Positions 1-8,730 of a stretch of DNA of 64,000 bases are shown one piece after another. Source of the DNA: Tabrizicola sp. (GTDB lineage: Bacteria; Pseudomonadota; Alphaproteobacteria; Rhodobacterales; Rhodobacteraceae); contig NZ_JAUCZH010000004.1 in the NCBI RefSeq assembly GCF_030373185.1, positions 248,001 through 312,000 of the forward strand, in the 5' to 3' direction. Both the position numbers and the translations under genes were made by a program. Under the pieces are notes generated by a model. The model was not told the origin of the DNA and did not search any database. It worked only from the letters and a program-made list of their open reading frames with translations. How positions within the stretch are numbered: position 1 is the stretch's first letter; every line of letters starts with the position of its first letter.

Positions 1-18
1 GGGGTCAAGGGCAAGTGA
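1..18 (+). CDS. 3' end of an upstream gene (fragment)
   Basis: The first 18 bases read as five sense codons (Gly-Val-Lys-Gly-Lys) followed by TGA, 46 bases before the next gene on the same strand. The gap and direction would suit the C-terminus of a transporter component, such as the ATPase or binding protein of the same ABC system. Too little is visible to identify it, and the reading frame is an assumption. Confidence 0.3.
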   Translation, partial: GVKGK

Positions 19-64
19 AGCGCGGGCTTGACAGTCTTGGCGCTTGCCTGTCGGCTGCGGCACT

Positions 65-919
65 ATGCAACCCTTTGACAACCGCGCGTGGTTTCTGCTT
101 CTGCCTGCCCTGCTGCTCCTCGGCGTGGTCGGGGCCTTGCCGCTTCTGGCCGTCTTCAATTACGGCTTGCACGACATCTTTACCTTGCAGGACGTGCATT
201 GGGTGGGGGTGGAGTGGTATGACGATATCCTTGGGTCCGGGCGGTTCTGGGCCTCGCTTGGCCGCAGCCTGCTGTTTTCCACGCTGGCCTTGGGCATACA
301 GGTGCCGCTGGGGATCTTGATTGCGCTGATGATCCTGCCCTTGGGCAAGCGGGCGATCTGGGTGCTGATGCTTTGCGCGCTGCCTTTGGTGGTGCCGTGG
401 AACATGATCCCGATGATGTGGCTGGGGCTGATCAACCCCGAAAGCGGCCTGTTGGGGCCGGGGCTGGCGGCGGTGGGCTTTGACTGGAAGTTCACCGCGA
501 TCCACACTTGGGCGCTGATCCTTGCGATGGACACATGGCACTGGCTGGGGCTGGTGGTGATCCTGTCTTATGCCGGATTGTCGGCCATTCCACCGGCCTA
601 CCGGCAGGCGGCGGCGATTGACGGGGCCTCGCGGGTTGCGGTCTTTCGCCATATCGAACTGCCGCGGATCGCGGGGGCGCTGACCATCGTGTTCCTTTTG
701 CGCTTTGTCGACAGCTTCATGATCTACACCGAGGCTTTCGCCATCAACGCAGGCGGCCCGAATGACGCGACGCGCTTTCTGTCGATCGAGCTGGGGGAAG
801 AGATCAAGGGATTTTCCTACGGCCAGTCGGCGGCGCGGGCGAGCCTCTATTTCCTGATCGTTCTCAGCGTGGTCTGGGCCTTTGTCGTGGTGACCCGGCG
901 GCGTGAGGTGCAGGGGTGA
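65..919 (+). CDS. Sugar/polyol ABC transporter permease (MalF/GlpP-like)
   Basis: This inner-membrane permease has 284 residues and about six hydrophobic segments. The EAA-type loop that contacts the ATPase is visible as AAAIDGASRVAVFRHIELPR at roughly residues 183-202. The start MQPFDNRAW and the segment RFVDSFMIYTEAF resemble glycerol/polyol-type permeases (GlpP), which is a family resemblance and not proof of substrate. The ATG at 65 is preferred over a TTG at 44 because it matches that conserved start. The last codons overlap the next permease gene by 4 bases (GTGA), so the two are translationally coupled. The binding protein and ATPase must lie upstream, outside the window, because the genes downstream are on the other strand. 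Confidence 0.85.
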   Translation: MQPFDNRAWFLLLPALLLLGVVGALPLLAVFNYGLHDIFTLQDVHWVGVEWYDDILGSGRFWASLGRSLLFSTLALGIQVPLGILIALMILPLGKRAIWVLMLCALPLVVPWNMIPMMWLGLINPESGLLGPGLAAVGFDWKFTAIHTWALILAMDTWHWLGLVVILSYAGLSAIPPAYRQAAAIDGASRVAVFRHIELPRIAGALTIVFLLRFVDSFMIYTEAFAINAGGPNDATRFLSIELGEEIKGFSYGQSAARASLYFLIVLSVVWAFVVVTRRREVQG

Positions 920-1707
920 TCAGAACGCTGGTCCGGGTTGCGGGGTTGCTGGCGCTGGCGGGGTTCATCCTGTTGCCGTTTGCCCAGACGGTGATGGTCA
1001 GCTTCACCGCGACGATGCCACATCCCGGTGTGGTCGAGGGGACCATCGGGCTGGTCAATTACCGCAACCTGATGGCCACGCCGGAACTGCGGGCCTCGAT
1101 GCTGAATTCGGCGGTCTATGTGCTGTTGAACGTGGCGCTTTGCCTTGTGGCGGGGTTGCCTGCGGCCTACGCGCTGGCGCGCTATCGCTTTCTGGGCGAC
1201 CGGCATTTCCTGCTTTTGATCATCGCCTTCCGGGTGACGCCGCCAGTGGTGCTGTCCTTGCCGGTCTTCATCCTGTTCGCGCAGATCGGGCTGGTGAATT
1301 CTCCGGTCGGGATCGCGCTGGTCCACTGCCTGTTCAACCTGCCGGTGGCGATCTGGATCCTGTCCAGCTTCATCAGCGCCGTCCCACCCGAATTTGACGA
1401 AACGGCCTTTCTGGACGGCCATTCCCGGACAGGGTTCTTCTTTCGCCACCTGATCCCGGCCATTGCGCCGGGGATCGGGGTGGCGGCCTTCTTCTGCTTT
1501 ATCTTCTCATGGGTCGAAGTGGTCTTTGCCCGCATCCTGACGGTAACGGCGGGAAAACCGATCACGATGGCGATCAACGCACTTTTCGGGTTTCAGACCG
1601 ATATGGGGCTGGTCATGGCGATGACCGTGCTGTCACTGGTGCCGGGACTGGCGATGATCTGGTTTGTGCGCAACCACATCGCGCAAGGGTTCACGCTGCG
1701 GGCGTGA
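916..1707 (+). CDS. Sugar/polyol ABC transporter permease (MalG/GlpQ-like)
   Basis: This is the second permease subunit of the same importer, 263 residues, with six predicted membrane segments. The EAA loop is seen as ETAFLDGHSRTGFFFRHLIP near residue 160. It starts with GTG at 916 inside the stop region of its partner, and no ATG gives a comparable start. It would pair with the preceding permease to form the transmembrane channel driven by an ATPase encoded elsewhere. Its 3' end overlaps the 3' end of the opposite-strand regulator gene by 17 bases, so transcription converges here without an intergenic terminator. Confidence 0.85.
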   Translation: MIRTLVRVAGLLALAGFILLPFAQTVMVSFTATMPHPGVVEGTIGLVNYRNLMATPELRASMLNSAVYVLLNVALCLVAGLPAAYALARYRFLGDRHFLLLIIAFRVTPPVVLSLPVFILFAQIGLVNSPVGIALVHCLFNLPVAIWILSSFISAVPPEFDETAFLDGHSRTGFFFRHLIPAIAPGIGVAAFFCFIFSWVEVVFARILTVTAGKPITMAINALFGFQTDMGLVMAMTVLSLVPGLAMIWFVRNHIAQGFTLRA

Positions 1708-2215
1708 CACCCTGCCCCAGCAGATCCTCGACAAAGAAGGCGGCAAACTGGGCGCGGCCTGACACGCCGGCCTTGGCATAGATATGGGTAAGCTGGGCGC
1801 GGACGGTTCCCGGTGCGGCCCCGCGGAGTTCGGCAATCTCGGCCACATCAAGGCCTTTCAGCGCAAGGAAAGCCACGTCGCGTTCCGCCGGGGTCAGCGC
1901 CCATGCCTGAAACTGCCGGGCGATCACATCGGACAAGGCCCCCCGGGCAACATCCAGCGCCGCCTCCTGGCTGTGCAAAAGCACGATCGTCCGCCGAAGC
2001 GCGAACGCGCCGAACACGATGCCAAGGACAAGGGCAACAGTCACCGTCGCCTCGAACAAGAAGTGGATCGAGGTCGGATCCTCGCGCAGGTCACCGATCA
2101 CATCCCCGATGAAGAACACCGTCCCAAGGGTCTGGACCAGCAAGAACGCCGACAGCGCGGCGGTCTGCTTGCGCGCAGAGCCTTGCAGGCCATTGATACG
2201 CCGGGAAACGGTCAT
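1691..2215 (-). CDS. Membrane-anchored LuxR-type transcriptional regulator
   Basis: The protein has 174 residues. Two hydrophobic stretches in the N-terminal half (roughly residues 17-38 and 55-76) are followed by a short linker and a C-terminal LuxR/GerE helix-turn-helix, beginning at LTPAERDVAFLALKG and continuing AEIAELRGAAPGTVRAQLTHIYAKAG. There is no receiver or autoinducer-binding domain. I chose the ATG at 2215 because upstream codons on that strand code for an unlikely sequence. A two-helix membrane anchor fused to a LuxR DNA-binding domain suggests a one-component sensor acting from the membrane. The signal is unknown. It may control the divergent permease-like gene at 2505 or the converging sugar transporter, but nothing in the sequence decides this. 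Confidence 0.75.
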   Translation of the reverse strand: MTVSRRINGLQGSARKQTAALSAFLLVQTLGTVFFIGDVIGDLREDPTSIHFLFEATVTVALVLGIVFGAFALRRTIVLLHSQEAALDVARGALSDVIARQFQAWALTPAERDVAFLALKGLDVAEIAELRGAAPGTVRAQLTHIYAKAGVSGRAQFAAFFVEDLLGQGVTPAA

Positions 2216-2504
2216 TTGCGTGGGTTGTCCTGTTCTTGTTCGGCAGCCGGGCCACAGGGACAGGCCCAGAAGGAACCGGCACAGTTGACTACCATTTTGC
2301 TGCCACCCCATGCACGTCTTTTGGCGCCTTGTCTGGTCCAGATGCCCATTCCCTGTCCTTGCCTGAACAAACCAGACCAGCCGCCAGATGCAACCGTCAC
2401 CTTGTCACAAGGCAATTCGAGTGGCGACGGCACGCCGACGCCGCCTCCCCTTGCGTCAGGGCGCTGCAAGGGCGATATCACGGGGGTAACCAGTGGAAAG
2501 CACC
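2216..2504. other. Divergent intergenic region, no gene seen
   Basis: This stretch of 289 bases lies between the LuxR-type gene (leftward) and the PerM-family gene (rightward) and should hold both promoters. I see no convincing coding frame, strong hairpin or long palindrome in it. Confidence 0.5.
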
Positions 2505-3653
2505 ATGGCCCTGCCGAACCGTGACCAGATCCGTTACTGGAGCATCGCTGCCGTGGTGTTTCTGCTGCTGCTCTGGTTTCTGGGCAATGTGCTGTTGCCC
2601 TTTATCGTCGGCGGTGCCATCGCCTATTTCCTTGACCCCGTGGCCGACAGGCTGGAGCGTCTGGGGCTAAGCCGGGTCGCCTCCACTACGCTGATTTCGC
2701 TGGTCGCACTGGTGTTGATCATCCTTCTGGTGCTGGCGGTAATCCCGACACTGATCAATCAGTTGACTGCGCTGATCAACGCGGCCCCTGACATTTCCAA
2801 ACGTTTGCAGGGGTTCTTGCTGGAACGCTTCCCCGATCTGGCGGACTCCACTTCGACCATCCGGCAAACCCTTGCCGAGATCGCCGCCGCGATTCAGGCG
2901 CGGGGCGGAGAGTTGGCCAATGGCGTCCTGTCTTCAGCCCTTGGGGTGATTTCGGCCATCGTATTCATCGTCGTCGTGCCGGTGGTGGCCTTCTACCTCT
3001 TGCTGGACTGGGACAAGATGGTTGCCCGCATCGACGCAATGCTGCCTTTGGACCACGCGCCAACCATCCGCCGCCTTGGACGCGAAATTGATGCCGTTCT
3101 GGCCGGTTTCGTGCGCGGGCAAGTGTCGGTCTGCCTGGCACTGGGGACATTCTATGCCGCCGCACTGATGGTGGCGGGGCTGCAATTCGGCCTTGTCGTC
3201 GGCGCTATCGCCGGGGCGATTACCTTCATTCCCTATATCGGCTCGATCATCGGGGGGGTGCTGGCGGTGGGGCTGGCATTGTTCCAGTTCTGGGGTGACT
3301 GGGTGCAGATCGGGATCATCGCCGCCATCTTTGCCGCCGGCCAGTTCATCGAGGGCAACATCCTGACCCCGAAACTGGTGGGCAAATCGGTTGGGCTGCA
3401 CCCGGTCTGGCTGCTGTTCGCGCTGTCTGCCTTCGGGTCGGTCTTCGGCTTTGTCGGCATGCTGATTGCCGTGCCGGTGGCGGCAGCCATCGGGGTGCTG
3501 ACGCGCTTTGGCGTGGAACAGTATCGCGCCAGCCTGCTTTATCGTGGCACCTCGGCGGTGGCCGACGCAGCGCCCGAACCTGTGGCACAGGCACCCTCAC
3601 CGCGGAAACGAAGCCGCAAGACTGGCAGCGACGGGGGCGGAGCATCGCTGTGA
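2505..3653 (+). CDS. AI-2E/PerM family membrane permease
   Basis: This polytopic inner-membrane protein of 382 residues belongs to the PerM/AI-2E transporter family (PF01594). Characteristic features are the N-terminal pair of hydrophobic helices with FIVGGAIAYFLDPV, the central amphipathic region (residues about 75-140), and the C-terminal conserved run FIPYIGSIIGG and EGNILTPKLVGKSVGLHPVWLL. Family members export AI-2 in one case and Na+/H+ in others, so the substrate here is open. The ATG at 2505 is chosen because GGAAAG lies just ahead of it; an in-frame GTG at 2493 is less likely. The end overlaps hdaA by four bases, an arrangement common in alphaproteobacteria. Confidence 0.85.
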   Translation: MALPNRDQIRYWSIAAVVFLLLLWFLGNVLLPFIVGGAIAYFLDPVADRLERLGLSRVASTTLISLVALVLIILLVLAVIPTLINQLTALINAAPDISKRLQGFLLERFPDLADSTSTIRQTLAEIAAAIQARGGELANGVLSSALGVISAIVFIVVVPVVAFYLLLDWDKMVARIDAMLPLDHAPTIRRLGREIDAVLAGFVRGQVSVCLALGTFYAAALMVAGLQFGLVVGAIAGAITFIPYIGSIIGGVLAVGLALFQFWGDWVQIGIIAAIFAAGQFIEGNILTPKLVGKSVGLHPVWLLFALSAFGSVFGFVGMLIAVPVAAAIGVLTRFGVEQYRASLLYRGTSAVADAAPEPVAQAPSPRKRSRKTGSDGGGASL

Positions 3654-4315
3654 CCCGGCAACTTGCCTTTGACCTGCCGGGCAACGAGGCGCTGACCCGG
3701 GCGGATTTCTTTGTGGCCCCGTCGAATGCACGGGCCTTGCAGGCGGTCGAGAGCTGGCAGGACTGGCCCGGCGCCAAACTTTTGCTGATCGGGCCAGAGG
3801 GCGCGGGCAAAACCCATCTGGCCAATGTCTGGGCGGAACTTTCCGGCGCGGTGATCCTTTCGGCCGAGGCGTTGGGCGAAGTCGACATCGCGGCGCTGGC
3901 GGGAAGACCTGTCGCGGTTGAGGATGCCCATCTGATCGGCAAGGCTGAATCTGCGCTCTTTCATCTGCACAACGTGGTGACGACCGGGGGCGCGCTGTTG
4001 CTGACCGCCCCCACCCCGCCCCGCGATTGGGGCCTGCAACTGGCTGATCTGCAAAGCCGGGTGCAGGCAGCATCCGTGGCCCGGCTGGAAGCGCCTGATG
4101 ACGGCCTGCTTTCCGTCGTCCTCATCAAACTTTTCGCCGATCGGCAAGTGGCCGTGCCACCAAACCTGATCCCCTATCTGATCAGCCGGATGCCCCGGTC
4201 CATCGGGGCAGCAAGGGCGCTGGTGGCGGCACTGGACGGGCGTGCGCTGGCCTTGGGCCGACCCGTGACCCGCGCGCTTGCCGGAGAGGTTCTGGACAGG
4301 CTGGAGAACGGGTGA
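3650..4315 (+). CDS. hdaA: DnaA-related regulatory inactivator, HdaA-like
   Basis: This 221-residue protein is a short AAA+ relative of DnaA without the DNA-binding domain IV. The Walker A motif GPEGAGKT is at residues 48-55 and a Walker B-like VAVEDAHLI is near residue 88. In Caulobacter, HdaA works with the sliding clamp to stimulate ATP hydrolysis by DnaA and prevent re-initiation. The N-terminal QLAFDLP fits the clamp-binding QxxxL/F peptide of that family. Translation begins at GTG 3650, overlapping the upstream permease stop, so the two are coupled. The position between a PerM-family gene and ppk1 matches what is usual for HdaA in Rhodobacterales. Confidence 0.85.
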   Translation: MTRQLAFDLPGNEALTRADFFVAPSNARALQAVESWQDWPGAKLLLIGPEGAGKTHLANVWAELSGAVILSAEALGEVDIAALAGRPVAVEDAHLIGKAESALFHLHNVVTTGGALLLTAPTPPRDWGLQLADLQSRVQAASVARLEAPDDGLLSVVLIKLFADRQVAVPPNLIPYLISRMPRSIGAARALVAALDGRALALGRPVTRALAGEVLDRLENG

Positions 4316-4319
4316 AACA

Positions 4320-4337
4320 GTGTCACGATCCTGTCAC
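4320..4337 (+). promoter_or_regulatory. Pho box upstream of ppk1
   Basis: Two direct repeats, GTGTCAC and CTGTCAC, are separated by exactly four bases (GATC). This 7-4-7 layout and sequence match the PhoB binding-site consensus (CTGTCAT-N4-CTGTCAC). A possible -10 element CATAAC starts 11 bases downstream at 4349, the distance usual for PhoB-activated promoters, where the Pho box replaces the -35. Confidence 0.75.
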
Positions 4338-4360
4338 GAAGCGCGCGGCATAACCCGGCC

Positions 4361-6565
4361 ATGACCCAAGCAGATTTCCTGAAATCGCCCTTCCCTGCCC
4401 CGGTTGAACTGCCGTTTGCTGAAACGGCTGGTCCGGCGCGCTATTTCAACCGCGAACTGTCGTGGCTCGCCTTCAACTGGCGGGTGCTGGAGGAAGCGGC
4501 AAACCCGGCCGTTCCCTTGCTGGAGCGGTTGCGCTTTCTGTCGATCAGCGCCACCAACCTTGACGAATTCTACACCGTCCGCGTGGCGGGACTGCGCGCC
4601 TTGGTGCGCAACGGCAATGCCACGCTTTCGGAAGATGGCCGCAGCCCGGCGGAACAGTTGCAACTGATCAACGCCAATGCGCGCCACCTGATGCAGACCC
4701 AGCAGACCACCTTCAACCGCCTGCGCAAGGAAATGGAAGCCGAAGGCATCAGCATTGTCCCCCGCTCAAAGCTGACCGCGCGCGACCTGAAGCATCTTGA
4801 AGCGCATTTTCTGAACAACGTCTTTCCGGTGCTGTCGCCCTTGGCAATCGACCCGGCGCACCCTTTCCCCTTCATCCCCAACACCGGCTTTTCGCTGGCG
4901 CTGGAACTTGAGCGGCGGTCGGACCACCGCCAGCTGAAAGCGCTTTTGCCGATCCCTCAGCAGATCGCCCGCTTCGTGCCTTTGCCCGGCAAAGAGGGCG
5001 AACACCGCTTCCTGCCGCTGGAAGACCTTTTGCTTTTGCATCTGGGGATGCTGTTTCCGGGCTATACCGACAAGGGCCATTGCAGCTTTCGCGTGCTGCG
5101 CGACAGCGACCTTGAAGTCGAGGACGAGGCAGAAGACCTTGTGCGCGAGTTTGAAACCGCGCTGAAGCGCCGCCGCCGCGGCGAGGTGATCCGCCTGAAG
5201 CTGTCTGCCGGCGCGCCGGAAGACCTGCGCGCGCTGATCATGGAAGAGCTTGTCGTCACCGAAGATGAGGTCGTGGAGGTCAAGGGCCTTCTGGGCGTGG
5301 CAGACCTGAAGGAACTGATCCTGTCCAGCCGGAAAGACCTGATGTGGCCGCCCTTCACCCCAAGGGTGCCAGAACGGGTGCAGGATCACGACGGCGATCT
5401 CTTTTCGGCGATCCGGCAGAAGGACATGCTGCTGCATCACCCGTATGAGACCTTCGACATGGTGATCCGCTTTCTGGAACTTGCGGCGCGCGATCCCAAC
5501 GTTCTTGCGATCAAGCAGACGCTTTACCGAACGTCGTGGGACAGCCCCATCGTCTCGGCGCTGTGCGAAGCGGCAGAAGCCGGGAAATCGGTCACCGCGC
5601 TTGTGGAACTGAAGGCCCGATTCGACGAGGCCGCGAATATCCGTCAATCCCGTCGGCTGGAACGGTCCGGCGCCCATGTGGTTTACGGCTTTGTCAACTA
5701 CAAGACCCACGCCAAGATCAGCACCGTGGTCCGGCGCGAAGGTGATCATCTGGTCACCTATACCCATTACGGCACGGGCAACTATCACCCGATCACCGCG
5801 CGGATCTATACCGACCTGTCATTCTTCACCTGCGATGCAGCCCTTGGCCGCGATGCTACCAAGGTGTTCAACTACCTCTCTGGCTATGTGCAGCCTGAGG
5901 GGCTGGAAAACCTTGCCATCTCGCCCATCACCCTGAAGCCGAGGCTTCTGGAACTCATTGCAGCCGAGGCGGAGAACGCCCGCGCCGGTCGTCCTGCGGA
6001 AATCTGGGCAAAGATGAATTCGGTCATCGAGCCCGACGTGATCGACGCGCTTTATGCCGCCAGTCAGGCCGGGGTGAAGATCAGCCTTGTCATCCGGGGC
6101 ATCTGTGGCTTGCGTCCGGGCGTGAAGGGGCTGTCGGAAAACATCCGCGTCAAATCCATTGTCGGGCGGTTCCTGGAACACAGCCGCATCGTCTGCTTTG
6201 GCAATGGCCACGGGCTGCCTTCCAAGAAAGCCCGGGTATTCTTTTCCTCGGCCGACTGGATGGGTCGCAATCTGACACGGCGGGTGGAAACCCTTGTCGA
6301 GGCGCATAACCCTACGGTCAAAAGCCAGATCCTCAGCCAGATCATGGCCGCAAACCTTGCAGATGAGGCGCAAAGCTGGGTTCTGGCGCCCGATGGTACC
6401 TATACCCGCGATCTGGCACCGGGAGATGGCAAGCTGTTCAATTGCCACCAGTTCTTCATGGAAAACCCGTCACTTTCCGGGCGGGGAACCGCTGGCGCCA
6501 AGGATGCGCCGCGCCTTGTGTCGGTGAAGGACGACGATCCCGCCGGGGCCGCGCCGACCATCTGA
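4361..6565 (+). CDS. ppk1: Polyphosphate kinase 1
   Basis: The enzyme transfers the gamma phosphate of ATP reversibly to polyphosphate. It has 734 residues, normal for the family, with the N-terminal helical domain (start at [19 protein letters not shown]), the head domain, and two C-terminal phospholipase D-like domains. The autophosphorylated histidine lies in THAKIS (about His450) and the second catalytic histidine in [11 protein letters not shown] (about His607). The Pho box just upstream indicates induction under phosphate limitation. The putative -10 at 4349-4354 would place the transcription start at or very near the A of the ATG, and there is no purine-rich ribosome site, so the mRNA may be leaderless. 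ppx follows after one small pump gene. Confidence 0.97.
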   Translation: MTQADFLKSPFPAPVELPFAETAGPARYFNRELSWLAFNWRVLEEAANPAVPLLERLRFLSISATNLDEFYTVRVAGLRALVRNGNATLSEDGRSPAEQLQLINANARHLMQTQQTTFNRLRKEMEAEGISIVPRSKLTARDLKHLEAHFLNNVFPVLSPLAIDPAHPFPFIPNTGFSLALELERRSDHRQLKALLPIPQQIARFVPLPGKEGEHRFLPLEDLLLLHLGMLFPGYTDKGHCSFRVLRDSDLEVEDEAEDLVREFETALKRRRRGEVIRLKLSAGAPEDLRALIMEELVVTEDEVVEVKGLLGVADLKELILSSRKDLMWPPFTPRVPERVQDHDGDLFSAIRQKDMLLHHPYETFDMVIRFLELAARDPNVLAIKQTLYRTSWDSPIVSALCEAAEAGKSVTALVELKARFDEAANIRQSRRLERSGAHVVYGFVNYKTHAKISTVVRREGDHLVTYTHYGTGNYHPITARIYTDLSFFTCDAALGRDATKVFNYLSGYVQPEGLENLAISPITLKPRLLELIAAEAENARAGRPAEIWAKMNSVIEPDVIDALYAASQAGVKISLVIRGICGLRPGVKGLSENIRVKSIVGRFLEHSRIVCFGNGHGLPSKKARVFFSSADWMGRNLTRRVETLVEAHNPTVKSQILSQIMAANLADEAQSWVLAPDGTYTRDLAPGDGKLFNCHQFFMENPSLSGRGTAGAKDAPRLVSVKDDDPAGAAPTI

Positions 6566-6600
6566 CGGCCCGGGTGTTCCCCGGGTGACAGAAACTGCGC

Positions 6601-6635
6601 CCTGCCTTCGATAGACATCCTCTATCAAAGGCAGG
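6601..6635 (+). promoter_or_regulatory. 15-bp inverted repeat overlapping the PACE gene leader
   Basis: Arms CCTGCCTTCGATAGA (6601-6615) and TCTATCAAAGGCAGG (6621-6635) pair with one mismatch around a five-base loop. The repeat ends eleven bases before the ATG at 6646 and touches the ribosome site AGGGAGG (6633-6639). It could be a TetR/MarR-type operator or an RNA hairpin that hides the ribosome site. Confidence 0.6.
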
Positions 6636-6645
6636 GAGGCCGGAA

Positions 6646-7080
6646 ATGCAGCGCTCGTGTTTGGAAAGGCTGTGCCAGACACTGGTATTCGAGGCCGGCG
6701 GGCTATTGCTTGCGGTGCCGCTTTACGAGGTCTTTTTTGGCCGCCCCGCTGACGAAGGGTTGATCCTGCTGGTAACGCTTTCACTGGCCGTCCTGATCTG
6801 GACCCCGCTCCACAACATCGCCTTTGACCGGATCGAACATCGCCTGACCGGTCGTCCGGCCAGTGACAGGCCCCACGCGCTGCGTTTGCTGCACGCGGTA
6901 TCGCACGAGGTGTCCCCCATCGTGGTGACCTTGCCCCTGATCCTTTGGGTCGGGCAGCACAGCCTTTCCGATGCGCTGGCCGTCAACCTTGGTCTGACCC
7001 TGTTTTATGTTTGCTATGCCTATGTGTTCTACCTGATCTATGACCGCCTGCGCCCTCTGCGATTCACCCCGCTGGTATAG
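6646..7080 (+). CDS. PACE family efflux transporter
   Basis: This inner-membrane protein of 144 residues is built from two tandem bacterial transmembrane pair domains, giving four hydrophobic helices, as in AceI of Acinetobacter. The conserved glutamate in the first helix is visible in LVFEAGG (Glu16), and each half carries an N/D-rich loop (WTPLHNIAFDRIEHR; FYLIYDRLRPL). PACE proteins export biocides such as chlorhexidine or short-chain diamines in exchange for protons. The gene sits between ppk1 and ppx on the same strand, with its own leader hairpin, so it may be separately regulated. A connection to polyphosphate metabolism is not evident. Confidence 0.88.
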   Translation: MQRSCLERLCQTLVFEAGGLLLAVPLYEVFFGRPADEGLILLVTLSLAVLIWTPLHNIAFDRIEHRLTGRPASDRPHALRLLHAVSHEVSPIVVTLPLILWVGQHSLSDALAVNLGLTLFYVCYAYVFYLIYDRLRPLRFTPLV

Positions 7081-7170
7081 GCCCCGTGACCATCGTTACA
7101 GCCCGCGCGGTGTTGACCCACTGACCCCGGGGCGGCATGGTGCGGCCTGCGCGGCAGAGGGGAATCTACC

Positions 7171-8730
7171 ATGGCACCTTATGGAACCGGACCCTCCGAG
7201 ACCGGCGAAGACGACGATGACGGCCCCTTCGGTCGCCCCTTGTTCGACGACCCTTCCGCCCGCGCCCTTAGCCGCGTCGGGGTTGTTGATGTCGGCTCGA
7301 ACTCGGTCCGGATGGTGGTCTTTGATGGCGCGGCGCGATCCCCCGCCTATTTCTACAACGAAAAGATCATGTGCGGTCTGGGCAAGGGTCTGGCCGAAAC
7401 CGGGCGTCTGAACCCCGAAGGACGCATCCGGGCGCTGTCGGCGCTGCGCCGCTTTGCGCTTCTGGCCGAGGGGATGCAGATCGAGCCCATGACCGTCGTC
7501 GCCACCGCCGCAACCCGCGAGGCCACAGACGGCGCCGAGTTTCAGGCCGAGGTGCTGCGCGAAACCGGTCTGAGGCTGCATGTGGTGGACGGCGACGAAG
7601 AGGCGCGGCTTTCAGCGCAGGGCGTGCTTCTGGGCTGGCCCGATGCCAAGGGGATCGTCTGCGACATCGGCGGCAATTCGATGGAGCTGGCGCGGATCGG
7701 GGATGGCCGCGTGGGCAAGCGCGCCTCGACAGCGCTTGGTCCTTTCCGGCTTCAGCAGCTATCGCCCGACCCGAAAATCCGCCGCGCGCATATCGCCAAG
7801 GTTCTGAAGTCCGTGCAGGAAGTGATGAAATCGACCGGCGAACGGATCTATCTGGTCGGCGGCAGCTGGCGGGTGATCGCCCGGCTGGACATGGAGCGGC
7901 GGAATTACCCTCTTACCGTCCTTCACGAATACCGGATGACGCCAAAGGGCCTTGATGACACGCTCGACTGGCTGGCCGTGACCGACCTTGCGGTCTTGCG
8001 CGGCCGCACCGGGACCAGCGCGGAACGCATGGAACTGGTGCCACTTGCCTGTGAAGTCTTGCGCGAACTGGTCAAGGTGTTCCAGCCGTCCGAGATCGAC
8101 GTTTCGGCCTACGGCATCCGCGAGGGGCTCTTGTATGAACACATGCCGGAAAAACTGCGCGCCCGTGACCCGTTGATCGAGGCCGCGCGGATGGCCGAGG
8201 TGGTGCAGGCCCGCATCCCCGGCTTTGGCAAGAAGCTTTATGATTTCCTGCTGCCATTGTTTCCCGATGCCTCAAAGGCCCAGTTGCGCCTGATCAAGGC
8301 TGCTTGCCTGCTCCATGACACCACTTGGCGCGCACATCCCGATTTCCGGGCCGAGGCCTGTTTTGACAACGCCACCCGCGCCAATCTGGGCGGGCTTGAT
8401 CACCCCGGACGGGTGTTTCTGGGGCTGGCGCTGCTGCACCGCTACAAGAACAGCCGGTCCGGGTCGCGGCTGGAACCGATGTTCCGGCTCTTGTCCGAAG
8501 ACGAAATTCAGGCCGCCGAGGTTCTGGGCAAGGCCATGCGCTTCGGGGCGATGTTCTCGGTCGGAGATCCGGCCAAGGCAGGGCGCTTGCACTGGCAGCC
8601 GAAGAAACGGCTGCTGGAACTGGAACTGACCCCTGCCGGCGTGGGCCTTTTCGGCGAAGTGGCGCAGGCCCGCTTCAAGGCACTTTCAGTCGCCCTGAAG
8701 GCAGCCCCCAATGTGACGAAGGCCGCCTGA
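7171..8730 (+). CDS. ppx: Exopolyphosphatase (Ppx/GppA family)
   Basis: The enzyme removes terminal phosphates from polyphosphate (or acts on pppGpp) and would oppose ppk1 upstream. It has 519 residues. The N-terminal acetate/sugar kinase-like fold shows the phosphate-binding loop GVVDVGSNSVRMVVFDG near residue 33 and the second loop CDIGGNSMEL near residue 167, and a C-terminal helical region resembles an HD domain (LLHDTTWRAHPDFR). The first 30 residues are acidic and poorly conserved, so the ATG at 7171 is the plausible but not certain start. The stop overlaps the next ATG by one base. Confidence 0.93.
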   Translation: MAPYGTGPSETGEDDDDGPFGRPLFDDPSARALSRVGVVDVGSNSVRMVVFDGAARSPAYFYNEKIMCGLGKGLAETGRLNPEGRIRALSALRRFALLAEGMQIEPMTVVATAATREATDGAEFQAEVLRETGLRLHVVDGDEEARLSAQGVLLGWPDAKGIVCDIGGNSMELARIGDGRVGKRASTALGPFRLQQLSPDPKIRRAHIAKVLKSVQEVMKSTGERIYLVGGSWRVIARLDMERRNYPLTVLHEYRMTPKGLDDTLDWLAVTDLAVLRGRTGTSAERMELVPLACEVLRELVKVFQPSEIDVSAYGIREGLLYEHMPEKLRARDPLIEAARMAEVVQARIPGFGKKLYDFLLPLFPDASKAQLRLIKAACLLHDTTWRAHPDFRAEACFDNATRANLGGLDHPGRVFLGLALLHRYKNSRSGSRLEPMFRLLSEDEIQAAEVLGKAMRFGAMFSVGDPAKAGRLHWQPKKRLLELELTPAGVGLFGEVAQARFKALSVALKAAPNVTKAA

